Shown: positions 35,564-44,163 of the stretch, one piece after another
Numbering within the stretch: position 1 is the stretch's first letter
Layout of the letters: every line of letters begins with the position of its first letter
Assembly: GCA_964350315.1 (NCBI GenBank)
Contig: CAYGJD010000001.1
Span: 62,001 to 126,000 of the forward strand
Length of the DNA stretch: 64,000 bases
Direction of reading: 5' to 3'
Origin: JAJZEO01 sp964350315
Lineage (GTDB): Bacteria > Chlamydiota > Chlamydiia > Chlamydiales > 2-12-FULL-49-11
Translations under genes and position numbers: made by a program
Notes under the pieces: generated by a model
The model's database searches: none
What the model was told of the DNA's origin: nothing
What the model saw: only the letters and a program-made list of their open reading frames with translations

Positions 35564-35600
35564 AAAGAGCGCTAGATAATAAGTTATGGACGCGCTCTTT
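35564..35600 (+). promoter_or_regulatory. Inverted repeat enclosing the start codon of the histidine-phosphatase gene
   Basis: AAAGAGCGC (35564-35572) and its perfect complement GCGCTCTTT (35592-35600) form a 9-bp stem with a 19-base loop. The loop contains the ATG (35586-35588); the right arm lies in codons 3-5. In RNA this hairpin would hold the start codon in the loop and could limit translation. It could also act as part of the 3' end of the AT-hook transcript, though there is no U-run. Confidence 0.5.
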
Positions 35601-36197
35601 CAATCTACAAAAGTTACGAAGATCTATCTGCTTCGCCATGGCGAAACTCCTTGGACTGTTACGGGTCAACATACTGGTTTGACAGACATTGAGTTGACAA
35701 AGAATGGGGAGAAAGAAGCAAAGCTCTTAGGCAAAAGCCTTAAAGATGTTGTTTTTGATCATGTTTTATGTTCTCCATTAAAGCGCGTTCGAGAGACTTG
35801 CAGACTTGTTGGCATTAACGATAAAGATGTTGTGATTGACGATGGCCTTCTGGAGTGGAATTACGGAGACTATGAGGGGATCACGAGCAAGGAAATACAT
35901 AAGACAAATCCTGGATGGACGATTTTTTCACAGGATCCTCCCGGGGGCGAGACTGCATTAGATGTGAAAAAGCGCATCGATGCTATGTTCAATCGCGTTT
36001 TTTCTTTAAACGGAACGGTAGCTCTTTTTGCAAGTGGTCACATCAATAGAGTCATTGGAGCAAGATGGCTTGGAATGGAGCCATCATTTGGTCAACATTT
36101 AGTGTTGTCAACAGGATCAAAGTGTTTGCTTGGATTTGAGCATGGGTATCATGTGATCTTCAAGTGGAATGATACGTCGCATCTTGACTCAAACTAA
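35586..36197 (+). CDS. Histidine phosphatase (phosphoglycerate mutase/CobC-like) family protein
   Basis: A 203-residue protein. The phospho-accepting His18 lies in IYLLRHGETPW, with GQHTGLTDIELTKNG, SPLKRVRETC (Arg) and LLEWNYGDYEGITSKEI (Glu) as in the cofactor-dependent phosphoglycerate mutase/acid phosphatase superfamily. The second catalytic His is in FASGHINRVIGARW. Length and motif spacing fit the CobC/GpmB phosphatase subgroup rather than glycolytic GpmA (~230-250 aa). The substrate is unknown. It follows the AT-hook gene by 32 bp. Confidence 0.83.
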   Translation: MDALFQSTKVTKIYLLRHGETPWTVTGQHTGLTDIELTKNGEKEAKLLGKSLKDVVFDHVLCSPLKRVRETCRLVGINDKDVVIDDGLLEWNYGDYEGITSKEIHKTNPGWTIFSQDPPGGETALDVKKRIDAMFNRVFSLNGTVALFASGHINRVIGARWLGMEPSFGQHLVLSTGSKCLLGFEHGYHVIFKWNDTSHLDSN

Positions 36198-36199
36198 TC

Positions 36200-37324
36200 T
36201 TATCCCTTGTTCTTATTTTCAGTATTATCACTTTGCCACTTTTGAAATGCCTCTTTTTGCTCGAGTGGGGGTGTCTTCTCAATTGTTCGGTTATTTTCTT
36301 CTGGTTTCACCTTCAAATGAATCAAAGTTGTTTCAGGGTTTAAAAAGAAGGATTGCATAGCTTTCTCCACATCAGGTTCAGAATCCATGCTGTAGGCAAG
36401 TTCATAACAAAGAGATTGAGCTAAGGCGGCAAGGTCAATTGTGTTTGTAATCGTTAATTGCCCGCCTGTAGAAGTATTTCTTTTGCTGTCGAGTATGATA
36501 TGCATAAATTGTTTTGGTCTGTAGTGACCAATGGTTGATAATGAAGCAAGATTGCTAAGGACTGTGTTTGGGGTATCTATTAGAACGATGTTATTGTTTG
36601 ATGTAAGAGCAAGTCCAAAGGCAAAAGCAGCAGGGTTTACATCTGGGGAAGAAAAATTGATTTGATTTACTCTTGCTGAGAAGGTGGATAAAACGTTTGT
36701 TACACCTGGGTCTGCTGTAACTACTACAGTGTTCTTTGTGCATTGATGTAAAATCGATGTGATACAATCTGCTGATTTGCAGCGCTCTTTTCCTTTGTTT
36801 TTTCTGATAACAAGCGGAAGTTTGCTTGCGTGCAGTTCGATGTCTTTTATGGGCGTTTCTAAGAAGTCTTTCTGTTCAAGTATCAAGATTAAGGGTTTTT
36901 CTGTATTTTTAATGTAGGTCTTTGCATCTGATATTTGTTCTTTAAGGGAGATGTTATTCACTATTTTTACTGTTTTGATTTTGTGTAGGAGAAGGTTCTC
37001 ATCAATGTGTCGGTGGAGAATTTCCTCTTCTTCGTTAGTTACAAGTAAGCCTAAGAATGGAGCATTATAAGGGAGAATGAGTTCCTCAATTACATTCATA
37101 GAAGAGAGGAGTGTTTTTTCATCTAAAATAATACACGGTCTTTGTTTGTTGAATGAAGCTCCCGCTGCGATTGACATCGCTTCTGCTGTTGAGTTGGCTT
37201 TTACTAGGGAAAACCTGAGGTCAAATGTGTTGAATAAATTTGCATTGTTTGGCGATGGTTTTCCAACATAAAAGGTGAAGCCTTGATTGCTGATTTCTTT
37301 TGCAAATTCTTCGCTATCAATCAT
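36200..37324 (-). CDS. Degenerate phosphonopyruvate/sulfopyruvate decarboxylase-like protein
   Basis: About 374 residues from the ATG at 37324, which has a GAGGA ribosome binding site; an upstream Met adds five residues. The two-domain plan follows ThDP-dependent phosphonopyruvate decarboxylases: N-terminal PYR-like domain (KANSTAEAMSIAAGA) and C-terminal PP domain (NPAAFAFGLALT, LASLSTIGHYRPKQFMHIILD, STGGQLT). The ThDP/Mg2+ motif GDG...NN is lost: it reads DTP (residues 255-257 of the longer form) and DS (284-285). The PYR-domain Glu region also differs. ThDP catalysis is therefore unlikely. No phosphonate genes are nearby. It overlaps the membrane-protein gene by 8 bp. Confidence 0.6.
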   Translation of the reverse strand: MIDSEEFAKEISNQGFTFYVGKPSPNNANLFNTFDLRFSLVKANSTAEAMSIAAGASFNKQRPCIILDEKTLLSSMNVIEELILPYNAPFLGLLVTNEEEEILHRHIDENLLLHKIKTVKIVNNISLKEQISDAKTYIKNTEKPLILILEQKDFLETPIKDIELHASKLPLVIRKNKGKERCKSADCITSILHQCTKNTVVVTADPGVTNVLSTFSARVNQINFSSPDVNPAAFAFGLALTSNNNIVLIDTPNTVLSNLASLSTIGHYRPKQFMHIILDSKRNTSTGGQLTITNTIDLAALAQSLCYELAYSMDSEPDVEKAMQSFFLNPETTLIHLKVKPEENNRTIEKTPPLEQKEAFQKWQSDNTENKNKG

Positions 37325-37805
37325 TTTTCTTTTCCTCATCTAAAATTAAATGTCTTGTTGTCATTAGGTATAAGGCAGTTAATCTTGAGAGATAATATGC
37401 AAGAACAAGACCAAAAATGATTTGGTGATCAATATCAACCATCTGAGCAACAAGGATGAAAATAAATGGGATGAAGTCTGGAATTGGAAGAGGGCGCTTT
37501 ATCCTTATGGCACTATCAAATGAAGCAAGAGTGAAGATGAAAAATGCAGAGCAAATGATCGTTCTTTCTAGAGTAGCTAAGAAATTCAAAAGAGGAATCA
37601 GGAAGATAAGCATGGCAATAAATAGACTGTGTTGAGGTGTGGTCAGTGTTTGTTGGAGGCTTGCAAAAAGGAGAAAAAAAACTGGAACCGCTAAAGCAAA
37701 CGCTGGAATGGTATAAAAATATGCCACAAGTGAAAGAATTGCAGAAATGCAAGCATTTAACAACAAGAGCGAAGAAAATTGGATTAATGAGCTTTTCTTT
37801 TTCAT
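37317..37805 (-). CDS. Five-to-six-helix membrane protein of unknown function
   Basis: A 162-residue, almost entirely hydrophobic protein with short loops (helices at ~7-28, 31-52, 58-78, 81-97, 107-123, 126-150) and charged ends (MKKKSS; EEKKND). No family was recognised. The start of the degenerate decarboxylase-like gene lies inside its last codons, so the two are probably translated together and may work together at the membrane. No Shine-Dalgarno sequence precedes its start. Confidence 0.6.
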   Translation of the reverse strand: MKKKSSLIQFSSLLLLNACISAILSLVAYFYTIPAFALAVPVFFLLFASLQQTLTTPQHSLFIAMLIFLIPLLNFLATLERTIICSAFFIFTLASFDSAIRIKRPLPIPDFIPFIFILVAQMVDIDHQIIFGLVLAYYLSRLTALYLMTTRHLILDEEKKND

Positions 37806-37921
37806 AATTAATATTTAATTTTTTATTATGAATGTATTTTAACACGAAAAGTCGTTTTCTCTCCCTAAAGAGATAAAGTTTACTTTAATTTGTTGATAGT
37901 GATAGATTAACATTTTGCCTT

Positions 37922-40900
37922 TTGAGGTATTTGTTGGGTCGCTTCTTCTATGGTTTATTCTTTTTGTTCCCATCCTTTCTTTTTTCCCATGCAGTTGTTC
38001 CAGAGTTGTCGAATCCGTTTCCAGTAGATTTACTATCTGGTCGCGTTGTGATTACATCTGGTCACTCGATTAGTGTTGGTCCTGAAGAAATCACAATCAA
38101 TCGAGACTACATTAGTCCAAAGGAAAATGAAGTTGGTCGATGGCGCGTGATGGAACACATATTCGTTCAGCAATCATACCTTAAAGAAAACAAAGGGTAT
38201 TGGATTCACGATGCAAAGGGGAGTTGTGAGTTGTTTTTACCAGAAGATAAAAGTTTTATTCGATTCAAAGATGAGATCATTCTGTATGAAAAGAAAGAAG
38301 ATAGATTGGCTGTCTCTTTTTCTTCTGGGTGTTATCGAGAGTTTGAAAAGATTAAACAGCCGTGGATTAATCGTTCCTATAGGCTGGTGGAAGAAAGAAC
38401 AAAGCAAGGAAACTGGCTAATTTACCATTATCGCGTTGGGTTACAGGTCTCTCAAATCGATGTTGTTAGCTCTGATAGAAAGGAGCATTTTGGATCGGTT
38501 AACTTTCATTATCAATCAAAATATGCCGCCAATCCTAGCATGATTATCTCTGTAAATAATATGACTCAGTTCTACTACCACTACGAACAAATAGGAGCTG
38601 ACTATTGTTTAAGTTACATCGAAGATCGTAAGGGGTTGAGAGAAAACTATTTCTATAAGGAGATTCAGAAAAAAGGAAGGGAGAAACAACTAATACTGAA
38701 CAAGATTGAATATCCAGGTAAATCAGCGACAGGTTTTTTGTGGGATACAGAAAGATTATTAGTTAAATCGATTTGGGGTTTCAATCACACAAATCAATTT
38801 TCGGAGTTTGCTCAATTTGTGTATCGAAAAGATGGTGGAGAGATCCTTTTTTCAGATGGGACAAGGCAAGAATATTGGTATGATAAAAGGGGGCGCCTTG
38901 TTCAAGCAAAATGGGGAGAGACAAAGCAAAAGCACACCTATGATTCAAATGGTTGTTTAGTTTTGACAGAGACAGCAGATGAAGAGGGGCGGTCATTAGA
39001 GAAAAAGATGCTTTATGATGAACAACTTCATCTCATTCAAGAAGAGGTTGCTCATGGAGGGCAAAGAGTAGTGCGTGCATTTGTTTACGACCATTTGAAT
39101 AGAGTCACAGATGTTTTTGACTGCAGTGGATCTATTGAAACGTTTGCTTATTACAAAGATACGCACCTTTTAGGGGAGCATCTTAAAGATGGGGTTTTAA
39201 ATAAGTATGAGTATGACCATTCAGGATTAATGACAAAGTATGAGCAAAAAGATGGGAGCATTGTCCATAAAGTACATCTTTTCAAGAGGGAGAATTTTCT
39301 CTTAGTAGAAGAAAAACAAGGATTTCATCATCCACAAAGTTCTGATACTGAGTTTGTCTCTACAGTGAGATACTTGTATGATAAACATGGAAATATTCTT
39401 CAGAAAGACTCGATTGATCGCACAAAAGAGGTCTATTGTTCACAGAAATATTCTTATACTAAGAACAACCTCATAGAAAAAATAAGTCATTCTATGGGTA
39501 GAGTTACACATTTTGAATATGATCATCTTTATCGGGTAATTGGCGAGATAGGCTCAAATCTTTCCATTTTTTATGAATATGATTGTTGCGGGAGAGTGAC
39601 AAAAAAGATCCGAAGATGCGCTTCTAGAGAAGATTTGGTTGAAGAGTATCAATATGATGATTTTGGTCGCCTTGTCACAAAGATCAATGAACATGGAAAG
39701 AAGATAAGGCATTCTTATGATGAATTAGGAAGAATGACTGAAGATGAAACAGGGAGTTGGAAGCTTGATGTTTTTGGCAAGAGAGTCATTTTTAAAGACC
39801 TTATGAATAGAGAAACACACTATACGAATGGTATTTTTAAAGAACCTTGTGAAACTATTTTCCCCGACAAAAGTGTAGAAAAATGCATTCATCTTGAATT
39901 TGGGAGAAAAAAAGAGTTTGTGAATGATCATGGGGTGAAAACGATTTGCCTCTATGATGAAAGTGGTCGTCTCATTGAAAAGTCTTGTGGTACGCGTTAT
40001 TGCAAGAATCGTTATGTAGGAGAGAAGCTTGTAGAGGTTGAGGAAAATGGGGTTGTTGTATCTTGTTTCATTTACGATGGTTTTGGGCGGATTGAAGAGG
40101 AAAACAACCTCGGGCATATAAAAAAGTACTTTTATAACCACATTGGTCAGCTTACTTCGATGATAGATGATGGTCTACTAATCATTTATCAACGTGATAG
40201 TCTTTCGCGAGTGATTAAGAAGTGGGTTGGAAAAAGCGTTTTTACTTACACGTATGATGAGAATGGAGAGGTTGTCATTTGGGGCCGAGGAGAAGGGGAA
40301 GAGTTAATTTCTACTCACCATGTATACGACGGATTTGGTGATGACTGCTTAGAGTATGATGCAAGAGGTGGGAAAATTCAATGGCATCATAAAAAAGGAG
40401 GTCGAATGAAAATTGATCCCCTTCAAAGATCTGAGGAAGAGTTTTTTGATAAAGATAGAAGGGTAGTTCGTCTGAATAGAAAAGAGGGAGGTGTAGATAA
40501 GAGATTTGCCTACGATGCGATTGGTAATCTCATCTATCAAAAAAATGATGCTTCAAATGAAACAAGAGAAGCGTTTTATCAATATGATCATAGAGATCGC
40601 CTGATTGAAGTGAAGGATCAGTATGGCGTAAGGCAAAAAAAACACAATGCTCTAGGCGACATTGTCTGGGAGAAACGAGAAAGTGGAGTAGAGCTTTTTT
40701 ATGAATACAATGATTATCAAGAGCTTGTTTCTTTTGCTTCGAGTGACAACTCAATTTCTTATCGTTATGAATACAATGATCGCGGTGCTGTTGTTAAAAC
40801 GGTTAATGAAATTACAGGGAGCGTTTGTCAAAGAGAGTATGATGAACATGGAGCGATGATTTTAGAAAAGTTGGAGAACGGCCTTGTGATGCGGTACCAG

Positions 40901-42646
40901 TATAAAGAAGGAAAAAAAAGTGTCGTTACACTGCCTGATGAATCATCCATTCATTATGTTTATGATCAGGGATCTATTTGCCGAGTTTATCGATTAGATA
41001 AAGAGCATAATTTCATCTATGATCACCTTGTTTCGTTTGACTCAAGAGGGTTGCCAAAAAGAGAAGAGATGATTGGAGGATTAGGCACGATTGAGCGAAG
41101 TTATGATAGAGATTTGCAATTAAGTAAAATAACAACCCCCTTTCATTACCAAACTATAACCGAGAAAGATGGAGCCTGTAATGTGTTAAAAATCCGACTA
41201 GATGATAGGGATGTAAAAATTGAAGTAGACGCCCTTGATCAGATAATTACAGATGTTGGATGCAATGGGCATTATGAGAGGCAAAATGGTTTGAATCGAG
41301 ACGTTGGTGGACGCGCCGTGGGTGTAGATGACCAAAGTTATACATTTGATGCAGTTGATCGATTGGTAGAAGTTAGAAAGGGAAATGAAGTCATAGCCTA
41401 TACCTACGATGCGTTTGATCGGATTGTCGAAAGAAAAAGTAATCAAAAGGTTCAAAGGTTCATTTATGATGAAATGATAGAAATTGGGTCAGTAAGTGAA
41501 AAAGGAACAATCAAAGAGTTAAGGGTACTAGGATATGGAAAGAAAGGAGACATTGGCAAAAGTGTCGCCATTGAAATTGATGGCATTATCTATGCGCCGC
41601 TTCACGATCTATTCCGAAACTTCATTGGTATTGAGGATGTGAAAGATATAAAAGTCACCAATAAGTTGGATTCTTCTATTTTTGGTGAGGAGACAAAAAT
41701 TGACGGGATAGTTTCTCCATGGCGTTTTCAGTCCAAGAGGATCGATGAAATCTCAGGCATTGTTTTTTTTGGATTTCGTGTCTATTTACCTCAATTTGGT
41801 GAGTTTTGCCAACTCGATGCAAGGGGAGATGGTTATGAAATGAATTTAACGCATTTCAATTACAATAATCCACTTACACATTGTGATCCATGGGGATTAA
41901 GCTCTCAAAGACAATCAAGCGTCAGATGTGTGGTTACATTTGATAATATTTTTGTTTCTCCAGATCAACCAGTTGCTATGTGGTTGATCAATAATCTAAT
42001 CGATAGAGAGAAAATATTTATTCCTGATACCAATGATATTAAACACTATCCTGGTAGAGAAAACTGTAATAAAGACCAAGCAGTTGTTGTTGTTAATGGC
42101 ATTAGAAATAAGGAAAAAGATTGTCAAATCCTAGCAGATCGAGTGGCTCAAGGGTATTCAGGTAAGATCGTTTCAATATATAACAGAAGTGGTGGAGCTT
42201 GGAATGATCTAACAAGAGTTGCAAATGAATTTGCAAGAAGAGATACAGCGCCTGTCTTAAATTTGCGCAGTGCTTTATGTGATTTACATGAACAAGGGTA
42301 TCAAAACATTCACTTAATTAATCACTCAGAGGGAGGACTGATCGCAAAAAGAGCTCTTGAGAAATTAGCCGATGAAATACGAGATAAAATTCATGTGGTC
42401 TCAATTGCATCCCCATCAGTCATTCCTCATTGTTATGCTAAAACTGCCGTAAACTATTATTCGTCAATAGATAGAATTGATAATATTGCTAGTTTTTCTT
42501 ACATGATTGGTCTTCTTCGTGGGCATAAAGTTTCCTATGAATATAAGCAAAGTAAGATCGTAAAATATAGTGAACATTCTATTCACTCTCCCACTTATTC
42601 AATGATATTAGATCAAGTTTTAGAAAGCATAGAAAATGCTTCCTGA
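37922..42646 (+). CDS. Exported Rhs/YD-repeat protein with C-terminal alpha/beta-hydrolase domain
   Basis: A 1574-residue protein. The frame opens with TTG codons at 37922, 37931 and 37934; the last has a GAGG ribosome binding site 6 bases upstream. A Sec signal peptide (FFYGLFFLFPSFLFSHA) is followed by an N-terminal beta domain (PVDLLSGRVVITSGHSI) and a long run of YD repeats (YDxxGR/LxxxxxxxG, about residues 280-1260) that should form the Rhs shell. The Rhs core ends with FNYNNPLTHCDPWGL (~residue 1323). The remaining ~250 residues are a separate domain: VVVVNGIRN, INHSEGG with Ser1469, and late Asp/His residues, an alpha/beta-hydrolase (lipase/esterase-like) plan. It is probably a polymorphic toxin or effector. 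No PAAR, VgrG or T6SS genes are nearby. Confidence 0.85.
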   Translation: MRYLLGRFFYGLFFLFPSFLFSHAVVPELSNPFPVDLLSGRVVITSGHSISVGPEEITINRDYISPKENEVGRWRVMEHIFVQQSYLKENKGYWIHDAKGSCELFLPEDKSFIRFKDEIILYEKKEDRLAVSFSSGCYREFEKIKQPWINRSYRLVEERTKQGNWLIYHYRVGLQVSQIDVVSSDRKEHFGSVNFHYQSKYAANPSMIISVNNMTQFYYHYEQIGADYCLSYIEDRKGLRENYFYKEIQKKGREKQLILNKIEYPGKSATGFLWDTERLLVKSIWGFNHTNQFSEFAQFVYRKDGGEILFSDGTRQEYWYDKRGRLVQAKWGETKQKHTYDSNGCLVLTETADEEGRSLEKKMLYDEQLHLIQEEVAHGGQRVVRAFVYDHLNRVTDVFDCSGSIETFAYYKDTHLLGEHLKDGVLNKYEYDHSGLMTKYEQKDGSIVHKVHLFKRENFLLVEEKQGFHHPQSSDTEFVSTVRYLYDKHGNILQKDSIDRTKEVYCSQKYSYTKNNLIEKISHSMGRVTHFEYDHLYRVIGEIGSNLSIFYEYDCCGRVTKKIRRCASREDLVEEYQYDDFGRLVTKINEHGKKIRHSYDELGRMTEDETGSWKLDVFGKRVIFKDLMNRETHYTNGIFKEPCETIFPDKSVEKCIHLEFGRKKEFVNDHGVKTICLYDESGRLIEKSCGTRYCKNRYVGEKLVEVEENGVVVSCFIYDGFGRIEEENNLGHIKKYFYNHIGQLTSMIDDGLLIIYQRDSLSRVIKKWVGKSVFTYTYDENGEVVIWGRGEGEELISTHHVYDGFGDDCLEYDARGGKIQWHHKKGGRMKIDPLQRSEEEFFDKDRRVVRLNRKEGGVDKRFAYDAIGNLIYQKNDASNETREAFYQYDHRDRLIEVKDQYGVRQKKHNALGDIVWEKRESGVELFYEYNDYQELVSFASSDNSISYRYEYNDRGAVVKTVNEITGSVCQREYDEHGAMILEKLENGLVMRYQYKEGKKSVVTLPDESSIHYVYDQGSICRVYRLDKEHNFIYDHLVSFDSRGLPKREEMIGGLGTIERSYDRDLQLSKITTPFHYQTITEKDGACNVLKIRLDDRDVKIEVDALDQIITDVGCNGHYERQNGLNRDVGGRAVGVDDQSYTFDAVDRLVEVRKGNEVIAYTYDAFDRIVERKSNQKVQRFIYDEMIEIGSVSEKGTIKELRVLGYGKKGDIGKSVAIEIDGIIYAPLHDLFRNFIGIEDVKDIKVTNKLDSSIFGEETKIDGIVSPWRFQSKRIDEISGIVFFGFRVYLPQFGEFCQLDARGDGYEMNLTHFNYNNPLTHCDPWGLSSQRQSSVRCVVTFDNIFVSPDQPVAMWLINNLIDREKIFIPDTNDIKHYPGRENCNKDQAVVVVNGIRNKEKDCQILADRVAQGYSGKIVSIYNRSGGAWNDLTRVANEFARRDTAPVLNLRSALCDLHEQGYQNIHLINHSEGGLIAKRALEKLADEIRDKIHVVSIASPSVIPHCYAKTAVNYYSSIDRIDNIASFSYMIGLLRGHKVSYEYKQSKIVKYSEHSIHSPTYSMILDQVLESIENAS

Positions 42647-42717
42647 AGTCAAATTTTAGAATGTTTAGAAAACTTCCTGGCTTGCAATTAATTTATGAAG
42701 TGCGGTATTTCAAAATA

Positions 42718-43215
42718 ATGAGACGAATAATTATAATCATTGCCTGCCTGCTACTAGGGTCTTGTTCGAAAGATTCATCAAATCATGCTATTGAACTTCA
42801 GACTGCTCTTTCGGCATTTGCAAATCTAAAAAATGACTACCAGCTCCATCTTATAGATCATAATATTCTTCGATCGCCTAAGTTAAAGAAAATCAAAGCG
42901 AATTTCTATCATTTTGGTGAAATTGATATCTTAGAAGCCAGATTAATTATTCATAGAAGTACAGAACATATTCTTGATGCTTTTAATTCGTTATACAACA
43001 GCGAGAATTCATATCATCATTACCCACTTACGCAAAAAGACTTGGAAATAACGATTTCATTTGTTGATCCTGTGTCTCATAAAATGCATGCTCATGGAGC
43101 CATATCACATACGGCGTTAATAGGTGGAAGAGTGCATTATTCTACATACGTAGAAAATAAAGAAAAATATGAGACCGTTTTACAAGAATCATTTGCGCTT
43201 GTTAAGAAAGACTAA
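42718..43215 (+). CDS. Lipoprotein, candidate immunity protein for the Rhs hydrolase
   Basis: From the ATG at 42718 the protein has a short lipoprotein signal (MRRIIIIIACLLLGSC, lipobox LGSC); the longer upstream frame from 42661 would place 19 residues before it. The mature ~150 residues (FYHFGEIDILEARLII ... DLEITISFVDP ... IGGRVHYSTY) are related to the lipoprotein encoded on the other strand at 43212-43757. Its gene starts 71 bp after the Rhs stop codon, in the position usual for toxin immunity genes. A periplasmic lipoprotein would fit inhibition of a secreted hydrolase. This role is inferred from position only. Confidence 0.6.
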   Translation: MRRIIIIIACLLLGSCSKDSSNHAIELQTALSAFANLKNDYQLHLIDHNILRSPKLKKIKANFYHFGEIDILEARLIIHRSTEHILDAFNSLYNSENSYHHYPLTQKDLEITISFVDPVSHKMHAHGAISHTALIGGRVHYSTYVENKEKYETVLQESFALVKKD

Positions 43216-43757
43216 TCTTCCAATGGCATTTCTATGTCGCTAATAGGCGGAATTATAGCCGTCTCATTTTCTAAACTTAGAGCCTCTGATTGCGTGCAAA
43301 CGTAGGTTTTCTGATTAGGATCATATGTTGAATAGAATATCTTACTTTCAAAAAGATGAATTTGTGAAAGCTCATGATAGGGGACGCGGTCGTCACCTAC
43401 AAATCCAATAGAGATGGAAATGTTTTCATAAGTTATTGGAGTTTTAGCAAAATGCTTTGCTAAACTACCATCGTGATTTACCTGCTTAACGCAAACAGTT
43501 ACAAGAGAGGTTAATAGATCCTTGGCCTCTTCTTTTGAAAGGTTTCTGCTGCTTTCAAAGTCAGCATAAAATCCATTAATCTTGTCATGTTCAAAGAAAC
43601 CACCAAATCCAAGTGATTTAATGTGATACTGCGCTGCAACTATTGTGCAGTATTGTTTCATCGTCACGTCTGTTGCTCTGACATAGGGCGGAGCTTTAGC
43701 ACAGCCTGAGAATATACAAGCAATAACAAGGGTCATTTTTAACATAAGCACCACCAA
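43212..43757 (-). CDS. Lipoprotein, paralogue of the preceding candidate immunity protein
   Basis: A 181-residue lipoprotein with a signal (VIACIFSGC, Cys19) that could start at Met1, Met5 or Met8. The mature part shares the order of motifs with the lipoprotein at 42718-43215: FYADFESSRNLSKEEAKDLL, ISISIGFVGDD, HELSQIHLFESKIFYSTYD. Orientation is opposite and the two genes' ends overlap by 4 bp. It may be a second or orphan immunity gene, or a member of a chlamydial lipoprotein family with another job. No function is known. Confidence 0.6.
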   Translation of the reverse strand: MVVLMLKMTLVIACIFSGCAKAPPYVRATDVTMKQYCTIVAAQYHIKSLGFGGFFEHDKINGFYADFESSRNLSKEEAKDLLTSLVTVCVKQVNHDGSLAKHFAKTPITYENISISIGFVGDDRVPYHELSQIHLFESKIFYSTYDPNQKTYVCTQSEALSLENETAIIPPISDIEMPLED

Positions 43758-43822
43758 AAAAAGAATTACAGATCCTTTTTATACATAAATACAAATGGTT
43801 TGCCAAGTAAAAAGTGACTTTA

Positions 43823-44146
43823 CTAAGTCATGTGGTTGGGAGGTTTATCTGTGACACTCCTTGACGCCAAACCAGTCGCATTTCTAGCATGGCGCTGCTC
43901 ATCAATTTGGGCTCTTTGAAAAGCCTCCCTCAAGATTTCTTGTTCCTTCCCCCTGCACGCACCGCAGGAAGTTGCGCTACAAAAAACATACTTTCCCTCT
44001 GCAGATTCGCCCGTTTTACAATAAGGATGAATAGCATCCTCGCGTTTTAAGGCACGAGTGCCATTCGAATGATCAGCTACCGTGAAATCAGCGCTAGCTG
44101 AATTAACATCCCAAGGGGGTGTTGGTGGAGGACTTATTTTTTCCAT
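43823..44146 (-). CDS. Small cysteine-containing protein of unknown function
   Basis: A 107-residue protein from the ATG at 44146, chosen because AAGGAAAG precedes it directly after the stop of the upstream gene; a 5' extension of seven codons exists. The N-terminus is Pro-rich (SPPPTPPWDV). A central cluster CK...FCSATSCGACRGK has four Cys that could bind a metal. The C-terminal part is helical and polar. It follows the repeat-bearing membrane protein gene and is probably co-transcribed. Not recognised. Confidence 0.5.
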   Translation of the reverse strand: MEKISPPPTPPWDVNSASADFTVADHSNGTRALKREDAIHPYCKTGESAEGKYVFCSATSCGACRGKEQEILREAFQRAQIDEQRHARNATGLASRSVTDKPPNHMT

Positions 44147-44163
44147 AACTTTCCTTGATTTAT

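Noticed and set aside
37516..37845. Leftward frame of 109 residues overlapping the membrane protein gene
   Set aside because: It is out of frame with the long hydrophobic protein and has no family features; treated as a shadow.
37922..42646. Rhs protein as a type VI secretion cargo
   Set aside because: No PAAR motif, VgrG or other T6SS gene is visible, and a Sec signal peptide is present.
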